NCBI RefSeq assembly: GCF_030409805.1
Contig: NZ_JAUFQP010000013.1
Location: 372,001-436,000, forward strand
Origin: Algibacter miyuki
GTDB lineage: Bacteria; Bacteroidota; Bacteroidia; Flavobacteriales; Flavobacteriaceae
Length of the DNA stretch: 64,000 nucleotides
Direction: 5' to 3'
The translations under genes were made by a program, and so were the position numbers. The notes below the pieces were generated by a model. The model ran no database searches, was not told the DNA's origin, and saw nothing but the letters and a program-made list of their open reading frames with translations. Below, piece by piece: positions 18,051 to 26,526 of the stretch. Each line of letters starts with the position of its first letter. The stretch's first letter is position 1.

Positions 18051-18058
18051 TATCTTTA
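18051..18058 (+). promoter_or_regulatory. Possible internal promoter before the initiating transferase
   Basis: TATCTTTA lies in the 57-base gap between the last GT4 gene and the phosphoglycosyltransferase. It differs from TAnnTTTG at the last base only. It would place a start site about 20 bases ahead of ATG 18083. No clear TTG partner is seen, so support is weak. Confidence 0.25.
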
Positions 18059-18082
18059 CGGGGATAAAACTTTTTTAGATCA

Positions 18083-19474
18083 ATGTTTAATAAAAGTATA
18101 CATTTCGATATATCCGAACGTAAAGTGCTCCTGCGTCTTTTCGATATTCTTTCTGTTTTATTAGTGCTACATGGTGTTAGTAACCTTTTTCATTTCAACT
18201 ATTTTATTATTGATAAAGAAAACTGGACATGGGTGTTTGTATTTGTTCTGTACCTTTCTGTCTTCGGAACCATTTTTGAACTTTACGATTTACAGAAATC
18301 AAGTAAGATTGAAAAAACGTTTACAAACATTGTACTTACGGTATCTGTTACAGTATTGTTTTATTTTTTAACCCCATTTTTCACACCCGTTTTACCCGAT
18401 AATCGGTTACAGATTTTATATTTTTATTGTTCGATTCTTGTAGCGTTATTTTTATGGCGTTGGATGTATATTACTTTTATTACCTCTCCGAGATTTTATA
18501 AAAAAGCCTTAATTGTTGGCGAGACGTCTAATATTGAATCTATAGTTTCAACTTTTAAGGATGCCGATCCTAATTATAAAATCGTAGGTTTTATTAATTG
18601 TGAAACAAAAACAGACGATGACGTCAAATTTAGAGGTATTCCTGAATATAGTCCCAGTGCTATTTATGACGTTGTTGAAAGAGAAAATATTTCAGAGATT
18701 ATTATAGCAAGTTACGATTCATCAGCGATTACTCCTGGAATTTATCACGATCTAATTACTTTATTAGAAGCTGGTCTTCCTATTAGAGAATACACGCAAA
18801 CCTATGAGGAAATGGTACAGCGAGTTCCTGTTCAGTTCGTGGGAAAAGACTTTTATAAGTATTTTCCATTTAGTAGAAACAATCAAAATAAGTTATATCT
18901 ATTCTTCCGAAGAATGTTTGATATTTTACTTTCCATAGTAGGCGTTTTTTGTGGAACTTTATTGATACCGTTTATCTTTATTGGGAATCTATGCGCAAAC
19001 CGAGGTGCTTTATTTTATAGTCAAGAACGAATTGGAAAAAATGGAAAACCTTTTCAAATTTTAAAATTCCGTACCATGATCGAAAATGCTGAAGCAAACG
19101 GTGCGGTGTGGGCACAAAAAAATGATACTAGAATTACCTTTTTTGGTAAATTTTTAAGACATTCCAGGTTGGACGAACTGCCACAATTTATAAATATTTT
19201 AAAAGGGGATATGAGTTTAATTGGCCCGAGACCAGAACGCCCACGTTTTGTAAAAGAGCTTTCTCAAGTATTACCATTTTATGAAACACGCCATATTGTA
19301 AAACCAGGACTCACCGGTTGGGCACAAGTAAAAACACGATACGGAAGCTCGGTAGACGATAGTTTGCTCAAGCTACAATACGATTTGTATTACATTAAGC
19401 ACCGTAGTTTTTTCTTAGATTTTAATATCATGGTAAAAACAGTGAGTACCATCATTTTCTTCAGAGGACAATAG
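18083..19474 (+). CDS. Polyprenyl glycosylphosphotransferase (initiating enzyme, WcaJ/WbaP-like)
   Basis: A 463-residue enzyme that moves a sugar-1-phosphate from a nucleotide sugar to undecaprenyl phosphate, the first step of repeat-unit assembly. Four N-terminal membrane segments, a CoA-binding-like middle domain (ALIVGETSNIES near 142) and one more membrane segment near 280 precede the catalytic domain. That domain has KFRTMIENAE near 329, RHSRLDELPQ near 354, GPRPERPRFV near 380 and PGLTGWAQV near 405. It lies at the far end of the cluster from neuA/neuB and is followed by a convergent gene, so it closes the operon. Confidence 0.9.
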   Translation: MFNKSIHFDISERKVLLRLFDILSVLLVLHGVSNLFHFNYFIIDKENWTWVFVFVLYLSVFGTIFELYDLQKSSKIEKTFTNIVLTVSVTVLFYFLTPFFTPVLPDNRLQILYFYCSILVALFLWRWMYITFITSPRFYKKALIVGETSNIESIVSTFKDADPNYKIVGFINCETKTDDDVKFRGIPEYSPSAIYDVVERENISEIIIASYDSSAITPGIYHDLITLLEAGLPIREYTQTYEEMVQRVPVQFVGKDFYKYFPFSRNNQNKLYLFFRRMFDILLSIVGVFCGTLLIPFIFIGNLCANRGALFYSQERIGKNGKPFQILKFRTMIENAEANGAVWAQKNDTRITFFGKFLRHSRLDELPQFINILKGDMSLIGPRPERPRFVKELSQVLPFYETRHIVKPGLTGWAQVKTRYGSSVDDSLLKLQYDLYYIKHRSFFLDFNIMVKTVSTIIFFRGQ

Positions 19475-19524
19475 TGTTTTAATGTTTTATAAGAAGAAAT
19501 ATCAGGCTGTAAACCAAACAGTTT

Positions 19525-20697
19525 TTAATTCCTATTAAAGTATTTTATTAAGAATATATAGCGAATAGCTAACGCGATTAATAACGGAATTAATCCAATG
19601 GCAAATACCTGAACGCCAATAACCCAATGCATAGTTAACAAGCAAAGGGCAATTACTAAAAACTTTAGGTATTTTGTAAACCAAAGCGCAGGTTCTTTTT
19701 TGAAAGTCTGACCAATAACGAAAATATTAAGCGCAAAAGCCCATAGTAAATTATAATTTTGATGTGTGCCTGTATGGTCTGTGGCAAACCAAAGCAATAA
19801 AATACCAATGCCAATAAGTCCCGTAAGGGCAAATAAAGTCGTGTCTAACCAGTTACTTCGTCTATTATTTTTATGATCTTTAAAGGTGATGAAAATAATA
19901 AATGCCCCAATGATGCCCAATATGCATAACGGACTTGTTACAAACGAGCTTGATATATAAGTGTCTTTTTGGTTGAATAACAAGTGGCTTTGAGAGACCA
20001 AAGGTTTGTCGCTATTACCAATGGTAGCAACTTCAAAAAAGCGGTAGATATTTTCGGGTAAAAACATGTGTTCTTCGGGTGTGGCTTGCCTATCAATTAC
20101 CGATCCTAAAGCAACATCTATTCCTAAACTGCCCCAAGAATTTTTGTTTAAATTATTATGTATTAAAGTCCTGAAACTAGCGTTTTCAAAATCGGCTGGA
20201 TTTTCAAAATGGATTGAATTGTTAAGGGCAATATTGGTAACGTCCTTTATTTTTGTGGCACAATTATCAAAAAAGAATTCATATAAATAACCACGATTCT
20301 CCGGTTTGTAGTTGTTGACTAAATAGCCGTAAAGCGTTTGTTTTTCGGCTTGTGATAAATTTAAAACCTGTGCTTTTATACTTCTATTATAATAAATATA
20401 GTATTGATAAAACTTATTGAATTCCGTTTTGCTGATGAGGTAATTTAGTTTTCCTTGGGCGAATTTTAAATAAAAATTAGGGGCATTAAAATCGTATTCA
20501 CCATAACCATAAACTACATCTAGTCCACGAGAAACATCTTTAATTCTAAAAGCGCTATGTCCAAAAGCATCGTTTAATGAGTTTCCAGGAGCTACTGTTA
20601 ACACACTAATTTCAGCATTATTAGATAGTATGTTTTCTTGAGCAAGTAAACATCCAAAGGAAAACAAAAGAATAAAAAGTAAGTTTATTTTTTTCAT
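19525..20697 (-). CDS. DUF4105 (Lnb N-terminal-like) membrane protein
   Basis: A 390-residue protein with a signal peptide (LLFILLFSFGCLLAQ). The DUF4105 domain, about residues 28-190, has LTVAPGNSLNDAFGHSAFRI near 33-52 and FFDNCATKIKD near 142, the conserved His and Cys of a papain-like fold. Five or six membrane segments follow from about residue 255. Members are envelope proteins of uncertain function; a thiol-hydrolase role is inferred from the conserved residues. The gene starts 13 bases after the PorV/PorQ-like gene, so both are probably one operon. The C-terminus lies 50 bases from the convergent capsule operon, with no clear terminator between them. Confidence 0.78.
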   Translation of the reverse strand: MKKINLLFILLFSFGCLLAQENILSNNAEISVLTVAPGNSLNDAFGHSAFRIKDVSRGLDVVYGYGEYDFNAPNFYLKFAQGKLNYLISKTEFNKFYQYYIYYNRSIKAQVLNLSQAEKQTLYGYLVNNYKPENRGYLYEFFFDNCATKIKDVTNIALNNSIHFENPADFENASFRTLIHNNLNKNSWGSLGIDVALGSVIDRQATPEEHMFLPENIYRFFEVATIGNSDKPLVSQSHLLFNQKDTYISSSFVTSPLCILGIIGAFIIFITFKDHKNNRRSNWLDTTLFALTGLIGIGILLLWFATDHTGTHQNYNLLWAFALNIFVIGQTFKKEPALWFTKYLKFLVIALCLLTMHWVIGVQVFAIGLIPLLIALAIRYIFLIKYFNRN

Positions 20698-20710
20698 GAA
20701 TCTCGAAATA

Positions 20711-21808
20711 TTATCTGAAGATACTTAAATCTATCTTTAAAGAAAAAACGTTAGAATATAAGGCAACACTTTGGTCGCCAATATCGGTAAATGCATAATC
20801 GACCTGAATGCCATTGTAATTGAAACCCACACCAAAACTAGGTTGAAAACTTAATTGTTCGGTGTTATCAATTTGTAATTCATTCTGGAAGTTACCCATT
20901 CCGGCACGTAAATACACCATGTCTATATAACCAAATTCGAAACCTAAAGCCGGATTTATACTCGCTACCGAAGTTGAAATAATATCATTGTTTTCGTTAA
21001 AACGGACATTTAAGTTTACGGCAGTAAGTAGGGTGTAATCGTAATTAAAATCGACGAGTTTAGAAACTCCTATTTGTAACTTCGGAATTGTAATTTCAGT
21101 GGTTTCTGGCAGTTCTTGATTTTGACCTTCGACAGCATTTTTTATACTTTCAAAAGCTTCTTCATCAATAGCCCAAGCATTAAAAGTGGTTGTGATATCG
21201 CGAGCCATAACTCCAAATTTCCATCGATTATCCGTTTCAAACTGTACGCCTAAATCGAATCCAAATCCCCAGGATGAAGCGAAATCTCCAATAACTCGTC
21301 GGATAACTTTAGCATTAATACCATAATTTAAGCCCTGCACTGGCAGTGCACGTGCATAAGAAAATGTAAGGCCATAATCGGCCGTCGAGAATAAACTTAT
21401 CCGGTCGTAATTTATGTTGCCTTGTGCATCAATAAGTTGTGTTGTGTTTAAAATATCATCTACTGCAAAACGTATTAACGAGACTCCAAAAGCACTTCTA
21501 TCATCTAAAGGTTTAGCAAAAGCCACATAATCGTAATTAGCAATACTTGCAAAATAACTTGAATGCATTAAGGCCAGCTGGCTATCTTCCAACTTTAAAA
21601 GTCCAGCCGGATTCCAGTACCCCGAATTCACATCAGCACTGTGAGACGTTACGGCATTACTCATTCCTAAAGCAGCAGCATCTACACCAATATTCATAAA
21701 CTCATTAGAATATTTTCTAACCGTTTGGCTGAATACCGAAATAGATAGTACACAAAATAGTGTGGCAAGGTTAAGTTTCAATCGAAATTTTTTTACAAAG
21801 ATGCACAT
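20711..21808 (-). CDS. PorV/PorQ family outer-membrane beta-barrel protein
   Basis: A 365-residue outer-membrane protein. After a signal peptide, the opening YSNEFMNIGVDAAALGMSNA followed by NSGYWNPAGL near 65-74 is the family signature shared with PorV and PorQ of the type IX secretion system. Alternating beta strands run to the end (SLKIDLSIFR). PorV shuttles substrates to the attachment complex; this copy stands alone with a DUF4105 gene, so its exact role is unknown. The listed start is ATG 21808; an in-frame TTG at 21781 would give a neater signal peptide (MKLNLATLFCVLSISVFSQ). Confidence 0.75.
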   Translation of the reverse strand: MCIFVKKFRLKLNLATLFCVLSISVFSQTVRKYSNEFMNIGVDAAALGMSNAVTSHSADVNSGYWNPAGLLKLEDSQLALMHSSYFASIANYDYVAFAKPLDDRSAFGVSLIRFAVDDILNTTQLIDAQGNINYDRISLFSTADYGLTFSYARALPVQGLNYGINAKVIRRVIGDFASSWGFGFDLGVQFETDNRWKFGVMARDITTTFNAWAIDEEAFESIKNAVEGQNQELPETTEITIPKLQIGVSKLVDFNYDYTLLTAVNLNVRFNENNDIISTSVASINPALGFEFGYIDMVYLRAGMGNFQNELQIDNTEQLSFQPSFGVGFNYNGIQVDYAFTDIGDQSVALYSNVFSLKIDLSIFR

Positions 21809-21905
21809 AATACCTATTTAATCATAGAAATTCAATTTGAAACTTCAACTATACAAGTCCTAAAACCGTAATATTTAAGTAATAAACTTGAATTTGTAGT
21901 AGATA

Positions 21906-21937
21906 TTGTTTTAGACGAAATTTGTTTGCTATTTTTA
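21906..21937 (+). promoter_or_regulatory. Putative pssA promoter
   Basis: TTG at 21906-21908 and TATTTTTA at 21930-21937 are separated by 21 bases, matching Bacteroidota -33/-7 architecture with one mismatch in the -7 box. The ATG is at 21957, giving a short leader. Confidence 0.45.
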
Positions 21938-21956
21938 CAACCTTAAACTGATAAGA

Positions 21957-22709
21957 ATGAAAAAACATATACCTAATGCTATTACGCTTTTAAATTTATT
22001 TAGTGGCTGTATAGCAACCATTTTAGCTGTAAATGATAATTTTGTAGGAGCTGCTTTATTTGTGTTCTTGGGTATCTTTTTTGATTTTTTCGATGGGTTT
22101 GCAGCTCGCAAATTAAATGTGTCTAGTCCATTAGGGTTGCAATTAGATTCTCTAGCCGATATGGTTACTAGCGGTTTGGTGCCTGGTATCGTGATGTGTA
22201 AATTACTGGTATTGGCTACTGATGATGCGACACAATTTGCAGATACTTCGCATTGGCAAGAAACATCGTCTATGTTTTCTAATGCTATTTTTGGTTTGCC
22301 ATTAATAGGGCTTTTAATCACTTTAGGATCGGCGTACAGGTTAGCGAAATTCAATATAGACGAAGAGCAACAAACTTTCTTTAAAGGCTTGCCAACACCT
22401 GCAAATGCTTTATTAATATTGTCGTTACCTTTAATTATGGAATTTCAGAATAGTGATCTCATAAATGCTATAATTTTGAATCCTTGGTTTTTAATAGTAC
22501 TAACATTAGTAAGTTGTTACATTCTAAATGCCAACATAAAACTATTTGCTTTAAAATTTAAAAATTATAGTTTTGCCGATAACGTGATACGTTATGTTTT
22601 TATCATGTTATGCATTGTGCTTTTAATTGTTTTACAATTCGCTGCCATACCATTGGTTATACTACTTTACATTGGTATGTCTGTTTTAGATAATATGGTT
22701 TCCAAATAA
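21957..22709 (+). CDS. pssA: CDP-alcohol phosphatidyltransferase, phosphatidylserine synthase
   Basis: A 250-residue inner-membrane enzyme that joins CDP-diacylglycerol and serine to make phosphatidylserine, the precursor of phosphatidylethanolamine. The family signature is complete: D-x2-DG-x2-AR at residues about 42-49 (DFFDGFAAR), then a conserved G and LDSLAD near 63-68. Hydrophobic segments cover most of the rest. The N-terminus KKHIPNAITLLNLFSGCIA is typical of PssA in this phylum. It is divergent from the PorV/PorQ-like gene and is followed by a DUF808 gene after 15 bases. Confidence 0.9.
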   Translation: MKKHIPNAITLLNLFSGCIATILAVNDNFVGAALFVFLGIFFDFFDGFAARKLNVSSPLGLQLDSLADMVTSGLVPGIVMCKLLVLATDDATQFADTSHWQETSSMFSNAIFGLPLIGLLITLGSAYRLAKFNIDEEQQTFFKGLPTPANALLILSLPLIMEFQNSDLINAIILNPWFLIVLTLVSCYILNANIKLFALKFKNYSFADNVIRYVFIMLCIVLLIVLQFAAIPLVILLYIGMSVLDNMVSK

Positions 22710-22724
22710 AATAAATTACATATC

Positions 22725-23609
22725 ATGGCTTCAGGATTTTTTGCATTATTAGATGATATTGCTGCACTTATGGACGATGTGGTGGTAATGAGTAAGATTA
22801 CAACCAAAAAGACGGCAGGTATTTTAGGAGATGATTTAGCGGTTAATGCTGAAAAAGCTACGGGCTTTGTGTCGTCTCGAGAATTACCAGTTTTATGGGC
22901 CATAACTAAAGGTTCGTTTTTAAATAAACTCATTATTTTGCCCGTTGCGTTTTTATTAAGTTCTGTTTTACCTTGGGCAGTGACTTTAATTTTAATCTTA
23001 GGAGGTGTTTATTTGGCATACGAGGGTGTTGAAAAAATAGTAGAATATTTTTTACCACATAAAGTCGAAATTGAAGAGGTTAAAGCGTCAAAGCTTTCCG
23101 AGAAAGATGTTTTGTTACTAGAAAAGTCGAAGATTAAATCGGCTATTTTTACAGATTTTATTCTATCTATTGAAATTGTAATTATCGCCTTAGGAACGGT
23201 GCTTGGAAAGCCTATTTTATTTCAAGTGCTCGTTGTTTCTATTGTGGCTATTATTGCAACTATTGGTGTTTACGGTATCGTGGCGCTAATTGTAAGAATG
23301 GATGATATAGGATATAGTTTAATAAAAAAGAGTGAAAACGGTAAAGGATTTTTGGCGCGTATAGGTAATGTTTTGGTTAAGGCACTTCCTATTATTATCA
23401 AAAGTTTATCTGTTATTGGTACTATTGCGCTTATTTTGGTTGCAGGGGGAATATTTACGCACAATATTGAAGTTTTACATCATTTTTCAGAAACATTAGA
23501 ATCCATTCCTGCATTTGTGAAAGATGCTATTGCAGGAATACTCGTGGGGTTAATCGCCGTTTTAATGGTAAAATTATTTGGTTTTATTTTTAAGTCTTTA
23601 AAAAAGTAA
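22725..23609 (+). CDS. DUF808 (YedI-like) inner-membrane protein
   Basis: 294 residues. The N-terminus SGFFALLDDIAALMDDVVVM and ELPVLWAITKGS near 53 are the DUF808 hallmark, and four or more membrane segments follow (near 68, 85, 150 and 170, and a C-terminal pair). Function is unknown in the family. The start ATG is 15 bases after pssA, suggesting co-transcription. Confidence 0.85.
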   Translation: MASGFFALLDDIAALMDDVVVMSKITTKKTAGILGDDLAVNAEKATGFVSSRELPVLWAITKGSFLNKLIILPVAFLLSSVLPWAVTLILILGGVYLAYEGVEKIVEYFLPHKVEIEEVKASKLSEKDVLLLEKSKIKSAIFTDFILSIEIVIIALGTVLGKPILFQVLVVSIVAIIATIGVYGIVALIVRMDDIGYSLIKKSENGKGFLARIGNVLVKALPIIIKSLSVIGTIALILVAGGIFTHNIEVLHHFSETLESIPAFVKDAIAGILVGLIAVLMVKLFGFIFKSLKK

Positions 23610-23632
23610 AATTATAAAATTGCATTTTTCAC

Positions 23633-23800
23633 TTATTCGGAAGGTTTCTTTTTAGGACTTCGTTTGGCTTTTTTTAAGCTTTCGTTCAGCATCCATTCCA
23701 ACTGCCCGTTGGTGCTACGGAATTCGTCCGCAGCCCATTTTTCAATAGCCTTTAGCATATCTTCATTAATACGTAATGCAAATGCTTTTTTTTTAGCCAT
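23633..23800 (-). CDS. Small ribbon-helix-helix (Arc-like) DNA-binding protein
   Basis: 55 residues beginning MAKKKAFALRINEDMLKAIE, with a predicted beta strand (FALRI), two helices and a turn (STNGQ), then a lysine-rich tail. This is the Arc/MetJ ribbon-helix-helix plan, which binds operator DNA as dimers. I start it at ATG 23798-23800, which overlaps the end of the upstream membrane gene by 8 bases; an ATG 15 codons earlier adds only unstructured residues. It is last in an SPFH - membrane protein - RHH operon and may regulate that operon (inference). Confidence 0.72.
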   Translation of the reverse strand: MAKKKAFALRINEDMLKAIEKWAADEFRSTNGQLEWMLNESLKKAKRSPKKKPSE

Positions 23801-24296
23801 ATTGTTTTGTGTTAAAATATCTTGCAATAACCGCATTGGCATCATTTTTCTTCAAGGTGCCTATGAGTAATCTTTTATTGTTTTTAAGTGTAATCTGTAT
23901 TCCTAAATCGCCACTTACATTTACGGCAGTACCGTTACTTTTTTTCCAAAATACGCCGCCTTTTAAACCCCAGCCACCATATTCTGAAAGGGCATCGTAG
24001 GTTCTAGTTTCTACATGCTTTATGTCGTGCCAATTTATGGTTTTCATTTTAAAATGAAAAGGAAAAAACTGATAGTGTATGCCAACCTCGTCAATTCTTG
24101 TTTTAAGTTTGAATAAAAATATTAGAGCACTACTTGCTACAATTATGGCAAGTGTAATTAAGTATTCTGATAAATTTGTTGAACCTTGCTCTATAAATTT
24201 ATTGGTTGTAATTATAATACCAATTATAGCAGGCATGGTTATTAAAACAATGATGTAGAGTTGTGTAAAACGTTGTTCTTCTTTGAATACTCGCAT
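23793..24296 (-). CDS. Two-TM membrane protein with a PH-like cytoplasmic domain
   Basis: 167 residues. Membrane segments lie near 14-32 and 45-62. A beta-rich domain follows, with INWHDIKHVETRTYDALSE near 87-105, then GWGLKGG near 108 and NVSGDLGIQITLKNNKRLLI near 125-144, resembling bacterial PH-like domains. No assigned function. Its stop overlaps the RHH gene start by 8 bases, and it begins 4 bases after the SPFH gene, so the three are one translationally coupled unit. Confidence 0.65.
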   Translation of the reverse strand: MRVFKEEQRFTQLYIIVLITMPAIIGIIITTNKFIEQGSTNLSEYLITLAIIVASSALIFLFKLKTRIDEVGIHYQFFPFHFKMKTINWHDIKHVETRTYDALSEYGGWGLKGGVFWKKSNGTAVNVSGDLGIQITLKNNKRLLIGTLKKNDANAVIARYFNTKQYG

Positions 24297-24300
24297 GTTT

Positions 24301-25161
24301 TTATTGGTTTAAAGTCCCTGTGTTAAGCACAGGCGAAGCATCTTTATCGCCACAAAGTATCACCATAAGGTTACTTACCATAGCCGCTTTTCTATCTTCA
24401 TCTAAGTCAACAATTTGCTTTTTACCTAATTCTTCAAGAGCCATTTCTACCATGCTCACGGCTCCTTCAACAATTTTATGTCTTGCCGCAACAATAGCTG
24501 TAGCTTGTTGGCGTTTTAGCATCGCGTTTGCAATTTCTTGGGCGTAGGCTAGGTAACCAATTCGGGCTTCCAGAACTTCGATGCCAGCAATAGATAAACG
24601 CTCTTCTATTTCTTTTTCTAAAGCCTCGCTAACTTCGTTAACACTAGAGCGTAGGGTGATGTCTTCGGTTAAACCTTCATCAGCAAAATTATCATAAGGA
24701 TACATACTGGCTAGTTTTCTAACGGCAGCATCGGTTTGTACGCGAACAAAGTTTTCAAAATCATCAACCTCAAAAGCCGCTTTGTAGGTTTCTTTTACTC
24801 GCCAAACTAATATGGTGCTTATCATTATGGGGTTTCCTAGTTTATCGTTCACCTTTAAACGTTCGCTATCAAAGTTTCGAGCACGTAAGGATATCTTTTT
24901 CTTAGTGTAAAAGGGGAGAACCCAAAACAAACCATTCTTTTTCACTGTGCCCACATATTTTCCGAAAAGTAAAAGGATGCGTGAATTGTTGGGTTGCACC
25001 ATAATAAACCCGGGAATTAAGAAAAACACTACCATTAATAGAGTAAGAAACGAAGGTTCTTTATTAGAAATAGCTAAAAAAATACTTCCTATAAGAATAA
25101 GTAATGTAAGTAGTAACATAAAATATCCGTTGGCCGGAACAATGATTTTTTCTTCTTTCAT
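24301..25161 (-). CDS. SPFH domain protein (stomatin/flotillin group)
   Basis: 286 residues. Two N-terminal membrane segments (about 13-32 and 36-54) are followed by an SPFH domain (about 60-235: NSRILLLFGKYVGTV, then the NFVRVQTDAAVRKLASMYPY block near 131) and a helical tail (KRQQATAIVAARHKIVEGAV near 213). SPFH proteins oligomerise into membrane microdomain scaffolds. The operon continues into a PH-like membrane protein and an RHH regulator. An inverted repeat lies just upstream. Confidence 0.85.
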   Translation of the reverse strand: MKEEKIIVPANGYFMLLLTLLILIGSIFLAISNKEPSFLTLLMVVFFLIPGFIMVQPNNSRILLLFGKYVGTVKKNGLFWVLPFYTKKKISLRARNFDSERLKVNDKLGNPIMISTILVWRVKETYKAAFEVDDFENFVRVQTDAAVRKLASMYPYDNFADEGLTEDITLRSSVNEVSEALEKEIEERLSIAGIEVLEARIGYLAYAQEIANAMLKRQQATAIVAARHKIVEGAVSMVEMALEELGKKQIVDLDEDRKAAMVSNLMVILCGDKDASPVLNTGTLNQ

Positions 25162-25182
25162 AATAAATTTAGTTAGATTAAA

Positions 25183-25210
25183 ATGATATTATTTTGATAT
25201 CATAAAGATA
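25183..25210 (-). promoter_or_regulatory. SPFH-operon promoter with operator-like inverted repeat
   Basis: On the minus strand, TATCTTTA (bases 25203-25210) is a near-perfect -7 box. Directly downstream of it, ATGATAT at 25183-25189 and ATATCAT at 25197-25203 form an exact 7-base inverted repeat with a 7-base spacer. The repeat would cover the transcription start and lies 22 bases ahead of the SPFH start codon, the usual place for a repressor operator. The operon's own RHH protein is the obvious candidate ligand (inference). Confidence 0.45.
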
Positions 25211-25293
25211 TAAAATGTTTTTTGATTTTTTCAAAATATTTTCACTCTTGTTTTCAGTCGTGCTTGTCATATAAGGTGTTTAATAATTACACA

Positions 25294-25328
25294 TGAAAAA
25301 AGCCTCTACAATTTCTTGCAGAGGCTTG
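25294..25328 (-). terminator. Rho-independent terminator after lptB
   Basis: AAGCCTCT (25300-25307) pairs with AGAGGCTT (25320-25327). Read on the minus strand the hairpin is followed by a run of T, 30 bases beyond the lptB stop. Confidence 0.75.
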
Positions 25329-25357
25329 GGTTTTATGATTATGTTGAGACTAAAAAA

Positions 25358-26098
25358 TTACTCTCTAATTTTCTTTCTACGTAATTCGAAATTCTGACCT
25401 AAATACACCTTACGAACCATTTCGTCATTAGCGAGTTCTTCCGGTTCTCCAGCTTTTAGAATGCTACCTTCAAACATTAAATAGGTTCTATCGGTAATGG
25501 CAAGGGTTTCTTGTACGTTGTGGTCGGTGATTAATATCCCGATATTCTTTTTGGTAAGTTGTGCTACAATACGCTGTATATCTTCAACAGCCACGGGATC
25601 TACCCCAGCAAAAGGCTCATCGAGTAAAATAAAACTAGGATCGGTAGCTAAGGCTCGTGCAATTTCAGTTCTACGACGCTCTCCACCAGATAATAAATCG
25701 CCACGACTTTTTCTAATATGGCCTAAACCAAACTCTTCAATAAGCGATTCCATTTTGTGAAGTTGCTCTTTTTTACTCAGTTTAGTAAGTTGTAATACAC
25801 TTAAAATATTATCTTCAATACTTAATTTTCTAAATACGGAAGCTTCTTGTGCTAAATACCCAATACCATTTTGTGCACGTTTGTACATGGGGTAATTGGT
25901 GATTTCTTTATTATCAAGAAAAATATGTCCACCATTAGGTTTAATAAGTCCAACAATCATGTAAAACGATGTGGTTTTTCCGGCACCGTTAGGGCCTAAA
26001 AGTCCAACAATTTCACCTTGATGTACCTCAAGAGAAATATCTTTTACAACTTTTCGTCCGCTGTAGGACTTCATTAAATTTTGGGCTTTTAAAATCAT
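25358..26098 (-). CDS. lptB: LptB, ATPase of the lipopolysaccharide export ABC transporter
   Basis: A 246-residue ABC ATPase that powers LPS extraction by LptFG. Walker A GPNGAGKTT near 35-43, Q-loop YLAQEASVFRKLSIEDNI near 83 (the LptB-type AS-FRKL pattern), signature LSGGERRRTEIARAL near 135-149 and Walker B FILLDEPFAGVDP near 155-167 are all intact. It follows kdsD, tatC and an AhpD-like gene on the same strand, after a 71-base gap, so KDO supply and LPS transport genes are grouped. Confidence 0.93.
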   Translation of the reverse strand: MILKAQNLMKSYSGRKVVKDISLEVHQGEIVGLLGPNGAGKTTSFYMIVGLIKPNGGHIFLDNKEITNYPMYKRAQNGIGYLAQEASVFRKLSIEDNILSVLQLTKLSKKEQLHKMESLIEEFGLGHIRKSRGDLLSGGERRRTEIARALATDPSFILLDEPFAGVDPVAVEDIQRIVAQLTKKNIGILITDHNVQETLAITDRTYLMFEGSILKAGEPEELANDEMVRKVYLGQNFELRRKKIRE

Positions 26099-26169
26099 AT
26101 CTTTATAATGAACGTTAAAAATAGTGAAATCATATTCACTTTTATAACCGAAGTTGTTTTTTTATGTTT

Positions 26170-26526
26170 CTATTTGGTTTTGCTATCTTCCTCTAAAGCA
26201 TCCCAAAATTCGTAAGCGCGTCTTAAATGTGGAATTACAATAGTGCCGCCAACTAAGGTTGCAATACCTAAAGCTTCTACTACTTCTTCCTTTTTTAATC
26301 CTATTTTGTAGCTGGTTTCTAGATGGTATTTTACACAATCGTCGCAGCGTAAAACAGTGGAAGCTACCAAGCCGAGCAATTCTTTAGTTTTAACATCGAG
26401 TGCGCCTTCCGCGAAAGCGTTAGTATCTAAATTAAAAATACGCTTTATAATTTTATTGTTGTCGCCTAAAATTTTATCGTTCATTTTAGAACGGTAATCG
26501 TTGAATTCTTTAACTGACTCTGACAT
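26170..26526 (-). CDS. Carboxymuconolactone decarboxylase / AhpD-like protein
   Basis: A 118-residue all-helical protein with the AhpD-like redox motif CDDCVKYHLETSYKIG near 60-75 (CxxC followed by H three residues later), which supports peroxidase-related thiol chemistry rather than decarboxylation. Its start overlaps the tatC end by 17 bases. The stretch encoding AFAEG near residue 37 contains the 13-base motif TTCCGCGAAAGCG (26407-26419) that recurs elsewhere in the window. Confidence 0.82.
   Translation of the reverse strand: MSESVKEFNDYRSKMNDKILGDNNKIIKRIFNLDTNAFAEGALDVKTKELLGLVASTVLRCDDCVKYHLETSYKIGLKKEEVVEALGIATLVGGTIVIPHLRRAYEFWDALEEDSKTK
26407..26419 (+). repeat. 13-base motif TTCCGCGAAAGCG, copy 1
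   Basis: An exact copy inside the AhpD-like gene, encoding AFAE on the minus strand. It is one of four exact copies in the window. Its GC content contrasts with the AT-rich surroundings. Confidence 0.7.

Noticed and set aside
21935..22354. A 139-codon open frame opposite pssA
   Set aside because: pssA has all catalytic residues in frame; the opposite frame has none of a protein family and no promoter.
23633..24296. Toxin-antitoxin pair (RHH plus neighbour)
   Set aside because: The partner is a 167-residue membrane protein with a PH-like domain, not a known toxin type, and the pair belongs to a longer SPFH operon.
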